From positions 62,001-126,000 of the forward strand of contig JAKOTU010000055.1 of assembly GCA_029776155.1 (NCBI GenBank): DNA of 64,000 nucleotides. The letters are read 5' to 3'. A program made the translations under genes and the position numbers. Under the pieces are notes generated by a model that did not search any database, had not been told where the DNA came from, and was given only the letters and a program-made list of their open reading frames with translations. Source of the stretch: Bacillota bacterium (GTDB lineage Bacteria > Bacillota > Limnochordia > Darwinibacteriales > Darwinibacteriaceae). Shown here in pieces: positions 39,472 through 49,394 of the stretch. How positions within the stretch are numbered: position 1 is the first letter of the stretch; every line of letters begins with the position of its first letter.

Positions 39472-40355
39472 TACCGCAACGCCTCCACCAAAACCTGCAG
39501 GTTGTATTCCATCAAATCCACATAGGTGGGTACCTCAGCAGTCAGGCTGTCGCTGTACAGGGTGAAAACCTCAGCTCCCACCTCCTGCGCCAGAGCCCGC
39601 ATGTAACGGCTGCCTGCATTGAGCTGCGGTTCGGTGAACACAACTGGCCGCTCCATCCCCCGGAGCAGATCCACCAGGCGGCCCAAGTCCCGGGGATTGG
39701 GTTCAGCCTCTGGGTTGTCCACCAAAAAATCCACAGCCGCAAAACCATAGCGCTCGGCCAGGTAGCTGAAGGCATTGTGGTACGCCACGATCACCCTGTT
39801 CTCTGCCGGGATCTGCCCCAGTTCGCTCTGGAGCTTCTCATCCAAAAGGTGAAGCCGCTGGATGTAAGCGTCAGCACGCTGGGCGAAGTAAGCTGCCGAC
39901 TCAGGCCTGAGCTCCTGCAGGGCCTGGGCAATTCTCTCCACGTAGCTAACCGCGTTGGGCACACTCAGCCACAAGTGGGGATCGGCAGCGTGCTCGTGCC
40001 CAGCCCCCTCCAAAACAGGCAGGTCTTCGGCAACCCGCAGCACCCCGACCCCGGTTCGGGCCGCGCTCTGCACCACGGGGAGCAGCCAATCGTCAAATCC
40101 ACCTCCGTTGGCCACCACCAAATCGGCCCGGGCGATCAGGCCCGCTTCCCGCGGGGAGGGTTCCCAGGTATGGGGATCGGCTCCCAGAGGTACCAGCGAC
40201 CGCACGACCACCTGTTCGCCCCCCACCTGCTGGACAAAATCCTGCAGAATGGAAAAGGTGGTCACCACCTGCAGCTGCCTGGCTTCCAGGAGGCTGGCAC
40301 CTCCCAGGAGTACAACCACCAGCACCAGTAAGGAGACCCCAATCCCTCGCCTCAC
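39471..40355 (-). CDS. Metal ABC transporter substrate-binding protein (Zn/Mn type)
   Basis: The 294-residue A-I type binding protein has a signal sequence (VLVVVLLGGASLLEA) without a lipobox cysteine. Its metal ligands are in GADPHTWEPSP, ADPHLWLSV, VAYHNAFSYLAERYG and YSDSL near the end. The long His-rich loop of many zinc-specific ZnuA proteins is reduced to GHEHAADPH, so manganese or zinc are both possible. No lipid anchor is evident, so how it stays at the cell surface is unclear. Confidence 0.9.
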   Translation of the reverse strand: MRRGIGVSLLVLVVVLLGGASLLEARQLQVVTTFSILQDFVQQVGGEQVVVRSLVPLGADPHTWEPSPREAGLIARADLVVANGGGFDDWLLPVVQSAARTGVGVLRVAEDLPVLEGAGHEHAADPHLWLSVPNAVSYVERIAQALQELRPESAAYFAQRADAYIQRLHLLDEKLQSELGQIPAENRVIVAYHNAFSYLAERYGFAAVDFLVDNPEAEPNPRDLGRLVDLLRGMERPVVFTEPQLNAGSRYMRALAQEVGAEVFTLYSDSLTAEVPTYVDLMEYNLQVLVEALR

Positions 40356-40379
40356 TCAACATCATCCTTTCCAGCCAGC

Positions 40380-41321
40380 CTAAACCGGGCTGCTTGTTAG
40401 AATAATCCCTTCTGCCTCCAACTCACAGCGGCCCAAGGCCGCAGGCAGCAGGCAGGACTGCCCTGCAGCCAGCTCGGTAACCGTACCCCGGTAGAGAACC
40501 CGGGCTGGTCCCGCCAGGGCCGTTAAGATCTGGAACCGGCCCGACAGCTCCACCACCCCCTGGGGTTTGTCCAGTGCGGAAAAGCGGAAGTAACGGCTGC
40601 AGCGGGCTAGTTGATACTCCCGCTGCCGCGCTTGGGGCGAAAAATCAATTACCTCCAGGGCCTGCTCGATGTGGAGCTCCCGGGACCTGCCTTCCCCATC
40701 GACCCGATCCCAATCATAGACCCGATACGTGGTATCTGAGTTCTGCTGGATCTCCGCGACCAAACATCCCGCGCCCAAGGCATGTACCAGCCCGGCTGAG
40801 ATGGGGTAGACCTCCCCCGCCTGCACAGGAACTTTGTTCAAGCAGGCTAGAATGGCTTCGCCACCCTCAGCGACAGCCTGGGTGAACTGTGCCTTCGTGA
40901 CGCCAGGCTTCAGCCCCCAGATGATCCAGGCACCTGGTTCACTGTGCACGATGTACCAAAGTTCAGTCTTGCCAAAAGCCTCGCCGCTGTGGCGCTGCAC
41001 ATACTGGTCATCGGGATGGACCTGCACCGACAGGTCATCATGGGCGTCAATCAGTTTGAGCAGCAGGGGAAACTTGCCTAGATTCAGGGCCGTCCCCAAA
41101 AGCTCCTCCCCATAGTCCTCCACCAACTCGGTTAAGGTGCGCCCGGCCAAGGGCCCCCGCTCAACCACACTGGTGCCGTGGGGATGGGCAGCCACGTCCC
41201 AGCTTTCCCCAATGGGACCGGGAGGCAGCGCGCGCCCCAATATCCTCTCCAGCTGCCTGCCTCCCCAGATCTTTTCCTTGTAGATGGGATGGAAAGTAAG
41301 TGGATAAAGCTCCTGTTTCAT
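40380..41321 (-). CDS. manA: Mannose-6-phosphate isomerase, class I
   Basis: The 313-residue cupin enzyme interconverts mannose 6-phosphate and fructose 6-phosphate. It shows KEKIWGGRQLE, the zinc ligands in LSVQVHPDDQYV, GKTELWYI and GLVHALGAG, and EIQQNSDTTYRVYDWDR. It lies nine bases after pgi, giving a two-gene unit for hexose-phosphate interconversion on the minus strand. Confidence 0.95.
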   Translation of the reverse strand: MKQELYPLTFHPIYKEKIWGGRQLERILGRALPPGPIGESWDVAAHPHGTSVVERGPLAGRTLTELVEDYGEELLGTALNLGKFPLLLKLIDAHDDLSVQVHPDDQYVQRHSGEAFGKTELWYIVHSEPGAWIIWGLKPGVTKAQFTQAVAEGGEAILACLNKVPVQAGEVYPISAGLVHALGAGCLVAEIQQNSDTTYRVYDWDRVDGEGRSRELHIEQALEVIDFSPQARQREYQLARCSRYFRFSALDKPQGVVELSGRFQILTALAGPARVLYRGTVTELAAGQSCLLPAALGRCELEAEGIILTSSPV

Positions 41322-41330
41322 GCCGCCCTC

Positions 41331-42683
41331 CTACTTCAACCGTTTTTCCAGCTCGGCCCTCTGGGCTGCAAAGCCCGGCTTGTCCAGGAGGGCAAACATG
41401 TTCCGTTTGTACATCTCCACTCCCGGCTGATCAAAGGGGTTCACGCCTAATAGGTAACCACTCAAGGCACAGGCCTTCTGGAAGAAGTAGAGCAGAGCTC
41501 CAAGATAGTAGGGGCTCAGCTCGGGCAGCTCCACAACCAAGTTGGGCACTCCCCCGTCCGTATGGGCCAGGACGGTCCCTTCAAAGGCCTTCCTGTTGAC
41601 CTCGCTCAGGCTCCTACCCGCGAGGTAGTTCAAACCATCACTGTCCTTTGCATCAGCCGGTACCAGCAGATCTACCCCAGCCTGGTCCACCCACACCGTG
41701 GTGGCAAAAATGCTGCGCGTCCCTTCCTGCATAAACTGCCCCAGCGAATGGAGATCTGTAGTGAAGTTGACGCTGGCGGGGAAGATGCCCTTTTGGTCCT
41801 TGCCTTCGCTTTCCCCAAAGAGCTGTTTCCACCATTCGCACAAAAAGTAGAGGGAGGGCTCATAGTTCACCAAAACCTCGATGGTTTTTCCTTTGCGGTA
41901 GAAAATGTTGCGCAGGGCCGCATACTGGTAAGCCCCGTTCTCCTCGAGAACTGGCCGGCTGTACCAGCTTTGGGCTGCAGCTGCCCCCGCAAGCAGGGCA
42001 TCAAGATCGATTCCGGCCGCCGCGATGGGCAGCAGCCCCACCGGGGTGAGCACAGAATAGCGTCCGCCGATGTTTCTGGGAATCACAAAACTGGTGTAGC
42101 CTTCCGCTTCGGCCATGCTGCGCAGGGCTCCAGAGGAAGCATCTGCTGTGACGTAAATGCGCTCCCTAGCGCCTTCCACTCCGTACCTTTCTTTCAGAAG
42201 CTCCCGCAGGATGCGGAAGGCGATGGCAGGCTCCGTTGTGGTGCCCGACTTAGAGATCACATTCACCGCGAAGTCCTTCTCCCCAATAACTTCCAAGAGC
42301 TCCCGCAGGTACTTGCTGCTGATGGCGTGTCCGGCAAAGAAAATCTGGGGCGTTCTGCGCTTTTCCCTCCCCAGCAGGTTGTAAAACGAATGGGTCAGGG
42401 CGGCGATCACCGCACGGGATCCTAGATAAGAGCCGCCAATGCCAACAACGATGAGCGCCTCCGCCTGGTCTTGAATCCTCTGGGCGGCCTCCTTTATGCG
42501 GTCGAGTTCTGCCCGGTCCAAGCTCTGGGGAAGATCCAGCCAGCCCAAAAAGCTGCTGCCGGGGCCGGTTTTCTCGTGGAGCTGCCTGTGGGCTTCAGCC
42601 ACGTAAGGCGCAAGCATCTCTATTTCACTTTGGCGCACAAAAGGTGCTGCGTAGCTGTAGTTGAATACAAGTTCCTTCACCAT
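41331..42683 (-). CDS. pgi: Glucose-6-phosphate isomerase
   Basis: Pgi interconverts glucose 6-phosphate and fructose 6-phosphate. The 450-residue protein is of normal bacterial length and has [46 protein letters not shown], and the C-terminal [12 protein letters not shown]. The ATG ([10 protein letters not shown]) is preceded by AAGGG nine bases upstream. It would use glucose 6-phosphate produced by the pgmB-GH65 operon in the sigK element. Confidence 0.96.
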   Translation of the reverse strand: MVKELVFNYSYAAPFVRQSEIEMLAPYVAEAHRQLHEKTGPGSSFLGWLDLPQSLDRAELDRIKEAAQRIQDQAEALIVVGIGGSYLGSRAVIAALTHSFYNLLGREKRRTPQIFFAGHAISSKYLRELLEVIGEKDFAVNVISKSGTTTEPAIAFRILRELLKERYGVEGARERIYVTADASSGALRSMAEAEGYTSFVIPRNIGGRYSVLTPVGLLPIAAAGIDLDALLAGAAAAQSWYSRPVLEENGAYQYAALRNIFYRKGKTIEVLVNYEPSLYFLCEWWKQLFGESEGKDQKGIFPASVNFTTDLHSLGQFMQEGTRSIFATTVWVDQAGVDLLVPADAKDSDGLNYLAGRSLSEVNRKAFEGTVLAHTDGGVPNLVVELPELSPYYLGALLYFFQKACALSGYLLGVNPFDQPGVEMYKRNMFALLDKPGFAAQRAELEKRLK

Positions 42684-42795
42684 TGTCTCATTCCCTTCTT
42701 CAACGTGCCTTTCTCTGGAATCAATACGACACCGTGATTTAGTCACCTTCCATCAGCTCCCACTTTGTGGTAAACTAAGGGCGGAGGTGACTTTT

Positions 42796-43509
42796 GTGGA
42801 CGTAGCAATAATTGCAGCTATGGACGAAGAGATGGCGACCCTGCGCGGGAAGCTGGAGGCCGCAGAGGCTGCGGCCGGTCCCGGTGCCGACCTGCCCATC
42901 TACCAAGGCAGAATGCAAGAATTGGACATAGTTATTGTGCGCTGCGGCATCGGTAAAGTCAATGCCGCCCTTGCTGCCCAGTATACCATAGATCATTTCA
43001 AACCCAAGGCGATTCTAACCAGCGGTGTAGCTGGGGCCCTCAGCCCCCTGGTGGGTGTTGGGGACATCATCATCGCCACAGGAGCCCAGCAGCATGATTT
43101 CGATGCCCGGGGCTTTGGCTATGCCCGGGGGGTTATTCCCAGGCTGCCCGTGAGCTTGTTCCCCTGCGACCCGCGCCTAGTGGAACTGGCCGTAGAGGCG
43201 GCAGAGCACGCGGGGGACTTGCGGGTGCACCAGGGGTTGGTGGTCTCGGGCGATCTGTTTGTGAGTTCGCCACAACAGAAGCAGGAAATCCTGGAGTTCT
43301 TCCCCGAAGCCCTCTGCGCGGACATGGAAACGGCCAGCATCGCCCAGGTAGCAGCACTGAACAACGTTCCTTTCCTCAGCATCCAGACCATTTCCGACGC
43401 CGCGGATGAACAGGCTGCCCAGTCCTTTTACCAAACCTTGGACGATGTCCTCGCCCAGCTCAACTCAGTGGTAGAGAAGCTGCTGGAAGCCCTAAAGGGC
43501 AGGTTCTGA
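42796..43509 (+). CDS. mtnN: 5'-methylthioadenosine/S-adenosylhomocysteine nucleosidase
   Basis: MtnN (Pfs) removes adenine from MTA and SAH, giving S-ribosylhomocysteine for LuxS. The 237-residue protein has VAIIAAMDEEM, CGIGKVNAALAAQ, SGVAGAL, DMETASIAQVA and TISDAAD with the catalytic glutamate and aspartate. The GTG start is set by GGAGGTGA upstream. Its end overlaps the convergent cwlD by 18 bases. LuxS is encoded 1.5 kb downstream on the same strand. Confidence 0.95.
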   Translation: MDVAIIAAMDEEMATLRGKLEAAEAAAGPGADLPIYQGRMQELDIVIVRCGIGKVNAALAAQYTIDHFKPKAILTSGVAGALSPLVGVGDIIIATGAQQHDFDARGFGYARGVIPRLPVSLFPCDPRLVELAVEAAEHAGDLRVHQGLVVSGDLFVSSPQQKQEILEFFPEALCADMETASIAQVAALNNVPFLSIQTISDAADEQAAQSFYQTLDDVLAQLNSVVEKLLEALKGRF

Positions 43510-44229
43510 CTGTTCGCCAAAGCGCCAGTCCCAAAAATGCAGAATTGCTTGGCAGAGGGCTCCGGCCAGGGCCCTACGGAACTGGGGATCCCCCAGCTTG
43601 GCCAGATCCTGGGAGTTGGACATGAAGCCCACCTCCACCAGGACCACTGGCGGCCTGGCTTTGAGCAGAAGCAGTGTGCTGCGGGGGATGGGTTTTCCTT
43701 CATTGAGCAGCTGTACTTTCTCCAGCTCCTCCAGGACCAATTGGGCATAGATCCGACCCAGGTAGCTGTCCTGCATATAAAAAACCATGGCCCCCGCTTC
43801 CCGGGAATCCTTGGCCGCGTTGGCGTGCACGCTCATGCCCAGCTGGGCTTGGTTCATGAGTTTGAAGCGTCCTAGAAGGTCCCGGCGGTGGCGGGTACCT
43901 TCGCTGACCAGGTGACTTACATCCCGGTCCGAATCGCGGGTGAGGCCCACCTTCAGCCCCTCGTCCCTGAGCAGTTCTGCCATCTGCAGCACAATGTCCA
44001 ACACGTAGTCTTTCTCGTAGATCTCTCCTTCTCCCACGGCGCCTGAGTCGATACCGCCGTGGCCCGGATCAAGCATAATGTCGTAAACAACGTCCTGGTG
44101 CAGCAAACTCAGGGTGTGCAGTCCCAGGGGATAGTGCTGATACAAAGAAAGCAGTATAATCAGTCCAAGGGCAGCAAGCAAAAACCAGCCTACCCCCCGG
44201 GGAATAATCAGAATGTACAAACGGGACAT
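43492..44229 (-). CDS. cwlD: N-acetylmuramoyl-L-alanine amidase, CwlD-like
   Basis: This 245-residue amidase_3 protein has one N-terminal membrane segment (about 10-30) and the zinc ligands in LDPGHGGIDSGA, EKDYVLDI and SVHANA, with the glutamate in VEVGFMSN. CwlD cuts the peptide from muramic acid so that muramic-delta-lactam can form in the spore cortex, which fits the other sporulation genes here. AGGGGG lies about ten bases before the MSRLYILI start. Confidence 0.88.
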   Translation of the reverse strand: MSRLYILIIPRGVGWFLLAALGLIILLSLYQHYPLGLHTLSLLHQDVVYDIMLDPGHGGIDSGAVGEGEIYEKDYVLDIVLQMAELLRDEGLKVGLTRDSDRDVSHLVSEGTRHRRDLLGRFKLMNQAQLGMSVHANAAKDSREAGAMVFYMQDSYLGRIYAQLVLEELEKVQLLNEGKPIPRSTLLLLKARPPVVLVEVGFMSNSQDLAKLGDPQFRRALAGALCQAILHFWDWRFGEQSEPAL

Positions 44230-44315
44230 GCGCTTGGGGCCCCCTTTCCCTCCCATGTATATTCCCCCCGGGGTTGCCCTAAGCCGAGAATAACTCCAGA
44301 AAGGAAGGATAAGGG

Positions 44316-44999
44316 ATGCGGAAAGTACTGTGTTTGGCGCTCATCCTGGTTGTCTTAACCAGCGGTTGGGCCGCGGCAGCCCAGCTGCCCGGAGAGCTCT
44401 TGGAGGAAGCAGTGGCCGTCCTCAAGGAAATGGCCCAGCAGCCCGATGCCGCCCAGCTGAAAAGCGTACTGCGCAATGCCCACGGGATTGCCATCTTCCC
44501 CTCGGTCATTAAAGCCGGATTGGGGATCGGCGGCAGGTACGGAGAAGGGGTAGTGCTCAAGCGCGATGTGGAGACAGGCAAATGGTACGGCCCCTACTTC
44601 GTTGAGATGAAGGGTCTGTCCTACGGCCTGCAGGCGGGGATCCAGAGCATTTCCTTGGTTCTGGTGGTGAATACGGAAGAAGGAATCAAAAGCCTGCAGG
44701 AAGGGCGGATCACCTTGGGCGGCAATATTTCCATGGCCGCCGGACCCGTGGGACGCTCGGCGGAGGCCAGCACCGACATCCAGCTCAAGGCAGCCATGTA
44801 CAGCTATTCCATGAGCCGGGGCGTCTTTGCCGGGGCATCCTTTGAAGGTTCCACCATCAGCAACAACGCCAGTGCCAACAGGATCTACTGGGATGGGGAT
44901 ATGACCCCCCGCCAGATGTTGAACCAAGAGGCCAAAGGAGACAAAATCCAAGGCCTGCTCGGGGAGCTCAACCGCATTATCGATGAAGTTCAAGAATAG
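44316..44999 (+). CDS. Secreted SYLF (YSC84-type) lipid-binding protein
   Basis: The 227-residue protein has a signal peptide (MRKVLCLALILVVLTSG, cleavage near AAA) and a SYLF domain. Family motifs are AHGIAIFPSVIKAGLGIGGRYG, LSYGLQAGIQSISLVLVV and SYSMSRGVFAGASFEGS. SYLF proteins bind phosphoinositides or other acidic lipids in eukaryotes; the bacterial role is not known. It is eight bases upstream of luxS and probably in the same transcript. Confidence 0.88.
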   Translation: MRKVLCLALILVVLTSGWAAAAQLPGELLEEAVAVLKEMAQQPDAAQLKSVLRNAHGIAIFPSVIKAGLGIGGRYGEGVVLKRDVETGKWYGPYFVEMKGLSYGLQAGIQSISLVLVVNTEEGIKSLQEGRITLGGNISMAAGPVGRSAEASTDIQLKAAMYSYSMSRGVFAGASFEGSTISNNASANRIYWDGDMTPRQMLNQEAKGDKIQGLLGELNRIIDEVQE

Positions 45000-45007
45000 G
45001 TGAGGTT

Positions 45008-45469
45008 ATGCAGGAAATCAAAGTGGAGAGCTTCTCCCTGGACCATACCAAAGTCCATGCGCCCTATGTCCGCCAGGCCGAGGTGCTGCACACTCCCAAG
45101 GGGGATGTGATCGTCAAGTACGATCTCCGTTTTACCCAGCCCAACCAAGAGATCATGCCCACAGGAGCGGTCCACGCCCTGGAGCACTTTCTGGCTGGGT
45201 TCCTCCGGGAGGAACTGGAAGGAGTAATCGATCTTTCGCCCATGGGCTGCCGTACGGGCTTCTACCTGATCAAGCTGGGGCAGGCAGGGGTGGAAGAGAT
45301 CGCCTTGGCCTTGATCAGGGCCTTGGGGAGAATCTTGGAAGCCAAAAGCGTCCCGGCGCGCAGCCCAGTGCAGTGCGGCAACTACCGGGATCTCTCCCTT
45401 TTTGGTGCCCAGGAGTACGCCAAAGCGGTGAAGGAGAAACTGGAAGTAAAGTACGCACATGTGCGCTGA
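45008..45469 (+). CDS. luxS: S-ribosylhomocysteine lyase
   Basis: LuxS cleaves S-ribosylhomocysteine to homocysteine and the autoinducer-2 precursor DPD. The 153-residue protein has the metal ligands in HALEHFLAGFLRE (the HxxEH motif), the catalytic-cysteine region SPMGCRTGFYL and a later cysteine ligand in VQCGNYRDLS. It is preceded by AGGTT and the SYLF gene and followed by a strong terminator. With mtnN it covers the two-step SAH recycling path. Confidence 0.96.
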   Translation: MQEIKVESFSLDHTKVHAPYVRQAEVLHTPKGDVIVKYDLRFTQPNQEIMPTGAVHALEHFLAGFLREELEGVIDLSPMGCRTGFYLIKLGQAGVEEIALALIRALGRILEAKSVPARSPVQCGNYRDLSLFGAQEYAKAVKEKLEVKYAHVR

Positions 45470-45490
45470 AGCACGCAGGACACAATTAAC

Positions 45491-45523
45491 GGAACCGGGG
45501 CAGATGGCCCCGGTTCCCCTTTT
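45491..45523 (+). terminator. Intrinsic terminator after luxS
   Basis: GGAACCGGGG (45491-45500) and CCCCGGTTCC form a perfect ten-bp stem around a seven-base loop, followed by CCTTTT. It ends the SYLF-luxS transcript and also separates it from the convergent glnS. Confidence 0.88.
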
Positions 45524-45530
45524 GTCCCAA

Positions 45531-47204
45531 CTATTCGCCCTTGCTCTGCAGTTTGGCCCAGGTGTCCTTCAGGGCCACTGTGCGGTTGAATACCAGCCGA
45601 TCAGGCGTGGAATCTGGGTCCACGCAGAAGTAGCCCAACCGCTCGAACTGGAATTTATCACCGGGTTTAACACCCTTCAGGTTTTGCTCCACCCTGGCCT
45701 CCGTGACCACCTCCAGGGAGTTGGGGTTCAAGTTCTCCAACAGATCCCCCTCGCTGGGATCTTCTTTATTGAAGAGGTGGTCGTATAACCGCACCTCCGC
45801 GGGGAGAGAGAAATCCGCAGCCACCCAGTGCAGCGTGGCTTTTACCTTGCGCCCATCAGGGGCTGAGCCGCCCTTGGTCTCGGGATCGTAAACCGCCCTG
45901 AGCTCTACTACATTCCCCTGCTCATCGTAGATAACATCGGTGCACTTTATGAAGTAGGCAAAACGCAGCCTTACTTCCCGGCCTGGGGCCAAGCGGTAAA
46001 ACTTCTTGGGTGGATCGACCATGAAGTCGTCCCGCTCAATGTAGATCTCCCGGGCAAAGGGTACCTTGCGGGTGCCCATGCTTGAATCGCTTGGATGGTT
46101 GGCAGCCTCTACATACTCCACCTGCCCTTCAGGGTAGTTCTCAATGACCACCTTCAAGGGCCTGAGCACCGCCATGGTGCGGGGCGCGGTCCTATTCAGG
46201 TCTTCCCGCACGCAGTGCTCCAACAGGGCGTAGTCTACGATGCTGTTAGCCTTGGCCACACCTATGCGTTCGCAAAAGTCCCGGATCGCGGCCGGTGTGA
46301 ACCCCCGGCGGCGCAGGCCGGCTAGGGTGGGCATGCGGGGATCATCCCAGCCTCTAACCACCCCCTGCTCCACCAGCTGCAAGAGTTTGCGCTTGCTCAT
46401 CACCGTGTAGCTCAAGTTCAAACGGGCAAACTCGATCTGCTGGGGATGGGGTTTGGGATAGACCTGTTCTAGAATCCACTCATAAAGGGGCCGGTTGTTC
46501 TCGAACTCCAGAGTACAGATGGAGTGGGTAATGCCCTCGATGGCATCGGACAGGCAGTGGGTAAAGTCGTACATAGGATAGATGCACCACTTGTCGCCGG
46601 TACGGTGGTGGGGTACCTTTTTAATGCGGTAGAGGACGGGATCGCGCATAACCACATTAGGCGCGGCCATATCAATCTTGGCCCGCAGTACGTGACTGCC
46701 CTCTTCGAACTCACCCTTTCTCATGCGCTCGAAGAGCTCCAAGTTCTCCTCTACCGAACGGTTGCGGTAGGGGCTTTCCTTCCCAGGCTCGGTTAAGGTG
46801 CCGCGGTACTCCCTGATTTCATCGGCGCTGAGTTCACACACATAGGCTTTACCCTGCTTAATCAGCTCCACGGCATACTCATACAACTGATCAAAATAAT
46901 CGGAGGCAAAATAGAGGTGCTCTCCCCAATCAAAGCCCAGCCAGCGCACATCTTCCATAATGCTTTCAATGTATTCCACATCTTCCTTCTCCGGATTGGT
47001 GTCATCAAAGCGCAGATGGCACCGGCCTTGATAATCCTTGGCCAAGCCGAAGTTTAGGCAGATGGATTTGGCATGTCCAATGTGCAGATAGCCGTTGGGC
47101 TCAGGTGGGAACCTGGTGACTACTTCCTTTACCTTGCCCGTGGCCAAATCTTCATCAATGATGCTGCGGATAAAGTTGCTTGGGGTATTGGTGTTCAGAT
47201 CCAT
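45531..47204 (-). CDS. glnS: Glutaminyl-tRNA synthetase
   Basis: GlnS charges tRNA-Gln directly. The 557-residue protein is of the GlnRS type: [22 protein letters not shown] with the HIGH motif, [17 protein letters not shown], and [12 protein letters not shown] as the second class I signature. The C-terminal anticodon-binding beta-barrels follow. The ATG of MDLNTNT follows GGAGGAGAGG. Many Gram-positive bacteria lack GlnRS and use GatCAB amidation instead, so its presence is worth noting; whether GatCAB also exists cannot be seen here. Confidence 0.95.
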   Translation of the reverse strand: MDLNTNTPSNFIRSIIDEDLATGKVKEVVTRFPPEPNGYLHIGHAKSICLNFGLAKDYQGRCHLRFDDTNPEKEDVEYIESIMEDVRWLGFDWGEHLYFASDYFDQLYEYAVELIKQGKAYVCELSADEIREYRGTLTEPGKESPYRNRSVEENLELFERMRKGEFEEGSHVLRAKIDMAAPNVVMRDPVLYRIKKVPHHRTGDKWCIYPMYDFTHCLSDAIEGITHSICTLEFENNRPLYEWILEQVYPKPHPQQIEFARLNLSYTVMSKRKLLQLVEQGVVRGWDDPRMPTLAGLRRRGFTPAAIRDFCERIGVAKANSIVDYALLEHCVREDLNRTAPRTMAVLRPLKVVIENYPEGQVEYVEAANHPSDSSMGTRKVPFAREIYIERDDFMVDPPKKFYRLAPGREVRLRFAYFIKCTDVIYDEQGNVVELRAVYDPETKGGSAPDGRKVKATLHWVAADFSLPAEVRLYDHLFNKEDPSEGDLLENLNPNSLEVVTEARVEQNLKGVKPGDKFQFERLGYFCVDPDSTPDRLVFNRTVALKDTWAKLQSKGE

Positions 47205-47259
47205 GCATATCCTCTCCTCCAGTTTCCTATCCTCCACTGTAACACAACCACACGGGCTG

Positions 47260-48447
47260 TCAAGTTTCGGCAGCGCTCCGCCCCCTCAAGAGTACTTCCA
47301 AGGTGGGGGTAATGCCCCAGTGCGCTTTAAAACCGATGTACTCTTCCTCGGCCCGAACCCTGTCCTTCCGTCCTTCCTTAAAGGCCCGAATCAAGAGGTT
47401 CTTGGGGGTGTGCTCCAAGTCGATAAACTCCATAATCTGCACCGTGTACCCCTGGGTTTCCAGGAGTTTGCCCCTGGCCGCATCGGTGAGGAGGGCCGCA
47501 ACCCGCTCTTTAAGGACGCCGTGCTGCAGCAGCACCGGGTGGGTAGCCGTCTCCAGCTGTGGGAGTACTTCCTGCTGACAGCAGGGCACAGCCAAGATCA
47601 CCTGGGCGCCCCAGCGCACCCCTTGGGCCAAGGCGTAATCCGTCGCCGTATCGCAGGCATGCAGGGAAACCACCAGATCCACTGGGCCCTCGGCTTGAAA
47701 GCCGCGGATATCGCCGCAGATAAATGCCAGCTGCCCATAGCCCAGCTTCCTTGCCGTTTCATTGCAAAACTGCACCACATCTTCCTTGAGATCCAACCCA
47801 GTGATGCGCACCGAAAGCCCCAGGTGCTCCACCAAGTAGTGGTAAAGGGCGAAGGTGAGATAAGCCTTGCCGCTGCCGAAATCCACAATCCTCAAAGGCG
47901 CATCGGGGCGCTGCTTGAGGTAAGGGAGGCAGTCTTCCACCACTTCCAAGTACTTATTCAGCTGGCGGAATTTGTGGTAGCGCTTGGCCAGCACTTTGCC
48001 GGAACTGTTCATCACGCCAAGCTCCACCAAAAAGGGGTAGGGTGTTCCTTCCTGCAGGATGTAGCGTTTGGCGCGATTGTGCTCCAGGCTCACCTCTGCC
48101 TGGCTGCGGGAAGGGGGCTGGCGTAGGATGTTGATATCACCTTTTTTGCTCACCAAGACCTGATAGTCCGCCTGGGCAGTGCAGAGCAAAGCCTGGCGGA
48201 AGGTATGCTGCAAAAGCTCCAGGATGAGTTCGCTGGCCTGCTCAGGTAGGAGGTTTTCGTGCAGTACTTTGTTATCTGCCTGATAGGCTGCCTGGTAATG
48301 CAGGCGGCCTTTTAACTCCACAGGCCGCAGAGTCACCCGGGCGTAGGGATGGGACTTACAGCGCCTTTTACTCACCGTGGCCCCAAGGAGCCCGCCGGCA
48401 GTAACCACCTCCTGGAGGAGGGGCGCTAGTTTATGCACTTCTGTCAT
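47260..48447 (-). CDS. SAM-dependent methyltransferase (Methyltransf_32-like)
   Basis: The 395-residue protein has an N-terminal domain of about 160 residues and a Rossmann methyltransferase domain with [19 protein letters not shown] (motif I) and [23 protein letters not shown] and the distinctive AVPCCQQE follow. The last two features mark the PF13679-type group that includes GSTCD and tRNA methyltransferase-like proteins. A nucleic-acid substrate seems likely but is not shown. Confidence 0.82.
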   Translation of the reverse strand: MTEVHKLAPLLQEVVTAGGLLGATVSKRRCKSHPYARVTLRPVELKGRLHYQAAYQADNKVLHENLLPEQASELILELLQHTFRQALLCTAQADYQVLVSKKGDINILRQPPSRSQAEVSLEHNRAKRYILQEGTPYPFLVELGVMNSSGKVLAKRYHKFRQLNKYLEVVEDCLPYLKQRPDAPLRIVDFGSGKAYLTFALYHYLVEHLGLSVRITGLDLKEDVVQFCNETARKLGYGQLAFICGDIRGFQAEGPVDLVVSLHACDTATDYALAQGVRWGAQVILAVPCCQQEVLPQLETATHPVLLQHGVLKERVAALLTDAARGKLLETQGYTVQIMEFIDLEHTPKNLLIRAFKEGRKDRVRAEEEYIGFKAHWGITPTLEVLLRGRSAAET

Positions 48448-48461
48448 CGCTACTCACCTAT

Positions 48462-49394
48462 CTAGCGTGCCACCAGCTTCTCGATGACCGGCTGGAGAAA
48501 ATCCTGCTGATCATACACCCAAAGCAGCATGGCTAAGTTTTTATCCGCCAGGGCAGTTTTGCCAAGATCCAGGAAATGGGCAATAAACAGGAGTTGGATC
48601 AGGTAGATGATATAGACAAAGGCAAACGCTTCCGTTCTGGTCAAGGGAGCCTCCCCATCATAGCTGGAAATGAGTTCCTGCACCAAACCGGGCCACTCCA
48701 GGCGCTTTTTGGGGTCAGCAAATACTTCACTGAGTATGGCGGTGGCTAAATAGCATAAGTCGAACAGGCGGATGCCCAGCCTCACCCGATCAAAATCCAA
48801 GATGCCCGCGATCTTGCCTTGGCGGAAGATCAGATTCCCTGGGTGGAAATCCCTGTGGATGAGCTGTCTAGGCAGGGCTTCGTAAGGATTCACCAGCTCC
48901 CCTTCCAGGGTCTCCCGCAGGGCATGCAGGCCATGGCCCAGAGTGGCAGCGGCGTGGGCCTGCACCAACGGCCAGGCGTAACTGGCCGCCTCTTGGAACA
49001 GATCAAAAACGGGGAACGCATCGCTGGCCTGATAGCCAGCTAAGGCTAGATGCAGCCGGGCCAAAGTGGAAGCGGCTTCCCGGACGAACTCCACTGTGTA
49101 GCCGCCCAGTTGGTTGCCGGGCAGACCTTCCACAAAGGGGTACAGGACGTAGATCCCCAGCTGGTATTCGGCCCAAGGCGTTCCCTGGACGGTGTAGAGC
49201 AGTGGCGAAATGGGCTGCCCTTGAGCAGTGAGCCAGTTGAGGAGGTTATACTCCTCCCACACCTGGGTGCGCGCTTCCCTGTGCTTGAGGATGTACACTT
49301 CCTTGCCCAGCTGGACGCGCCAAACCCCATCTTCCAGAGGAAAGATCTCCGCCTGGCCAAACTTGGAACCCCACTTCTCCAACAGTTCTTTCAC
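48462..49394 (-). CDS. Aminoglycoside-phosphotransferase-fold kinase (CotS/YutH-like)
   Basis: The 310-residue protein has the APH kinase fold: an ATP-lobe lysine in VYILKHREAR, the catalytic loop LIHRDFHPGNLIF (about 190-202) and the metal-binding ILDFDRVRLG. The group includes spore-coat kinases of the CotS family as well as choline and homoserine kinases. It overlaps the downstream end of a HAD phosphatase-like gene by four bases, so the two proteins may act on the same compound. Confidence 0.8.
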   Translation of the reverse strand: MKELLEKWGSKFGQAEIFPLEDGVWRVQLGKEVYILKHREARTQVWEEYNLLNWLTAQGQPISPLLYTVQGTPWAEYQLGIYVLYPFVEGLPGNQLGGYTVEFVREAASTLARLHLALAGYQASDAFPVFDLFQEAASYAWPLVQAHAAATLGHGLHALRETLEGELVNPYEALPRQLIHRDFHPGNLIFRQGKIAGILDFDRVRLGIRLFDLCYLATAILSEVFADPKKRLEWPGLVQELISSYDGEAPLTRTEAFAFVYIIYLIQLLFIAHFLDLGKTALADKNLAMLLWVYDQQDFLQPVIEKLVAR

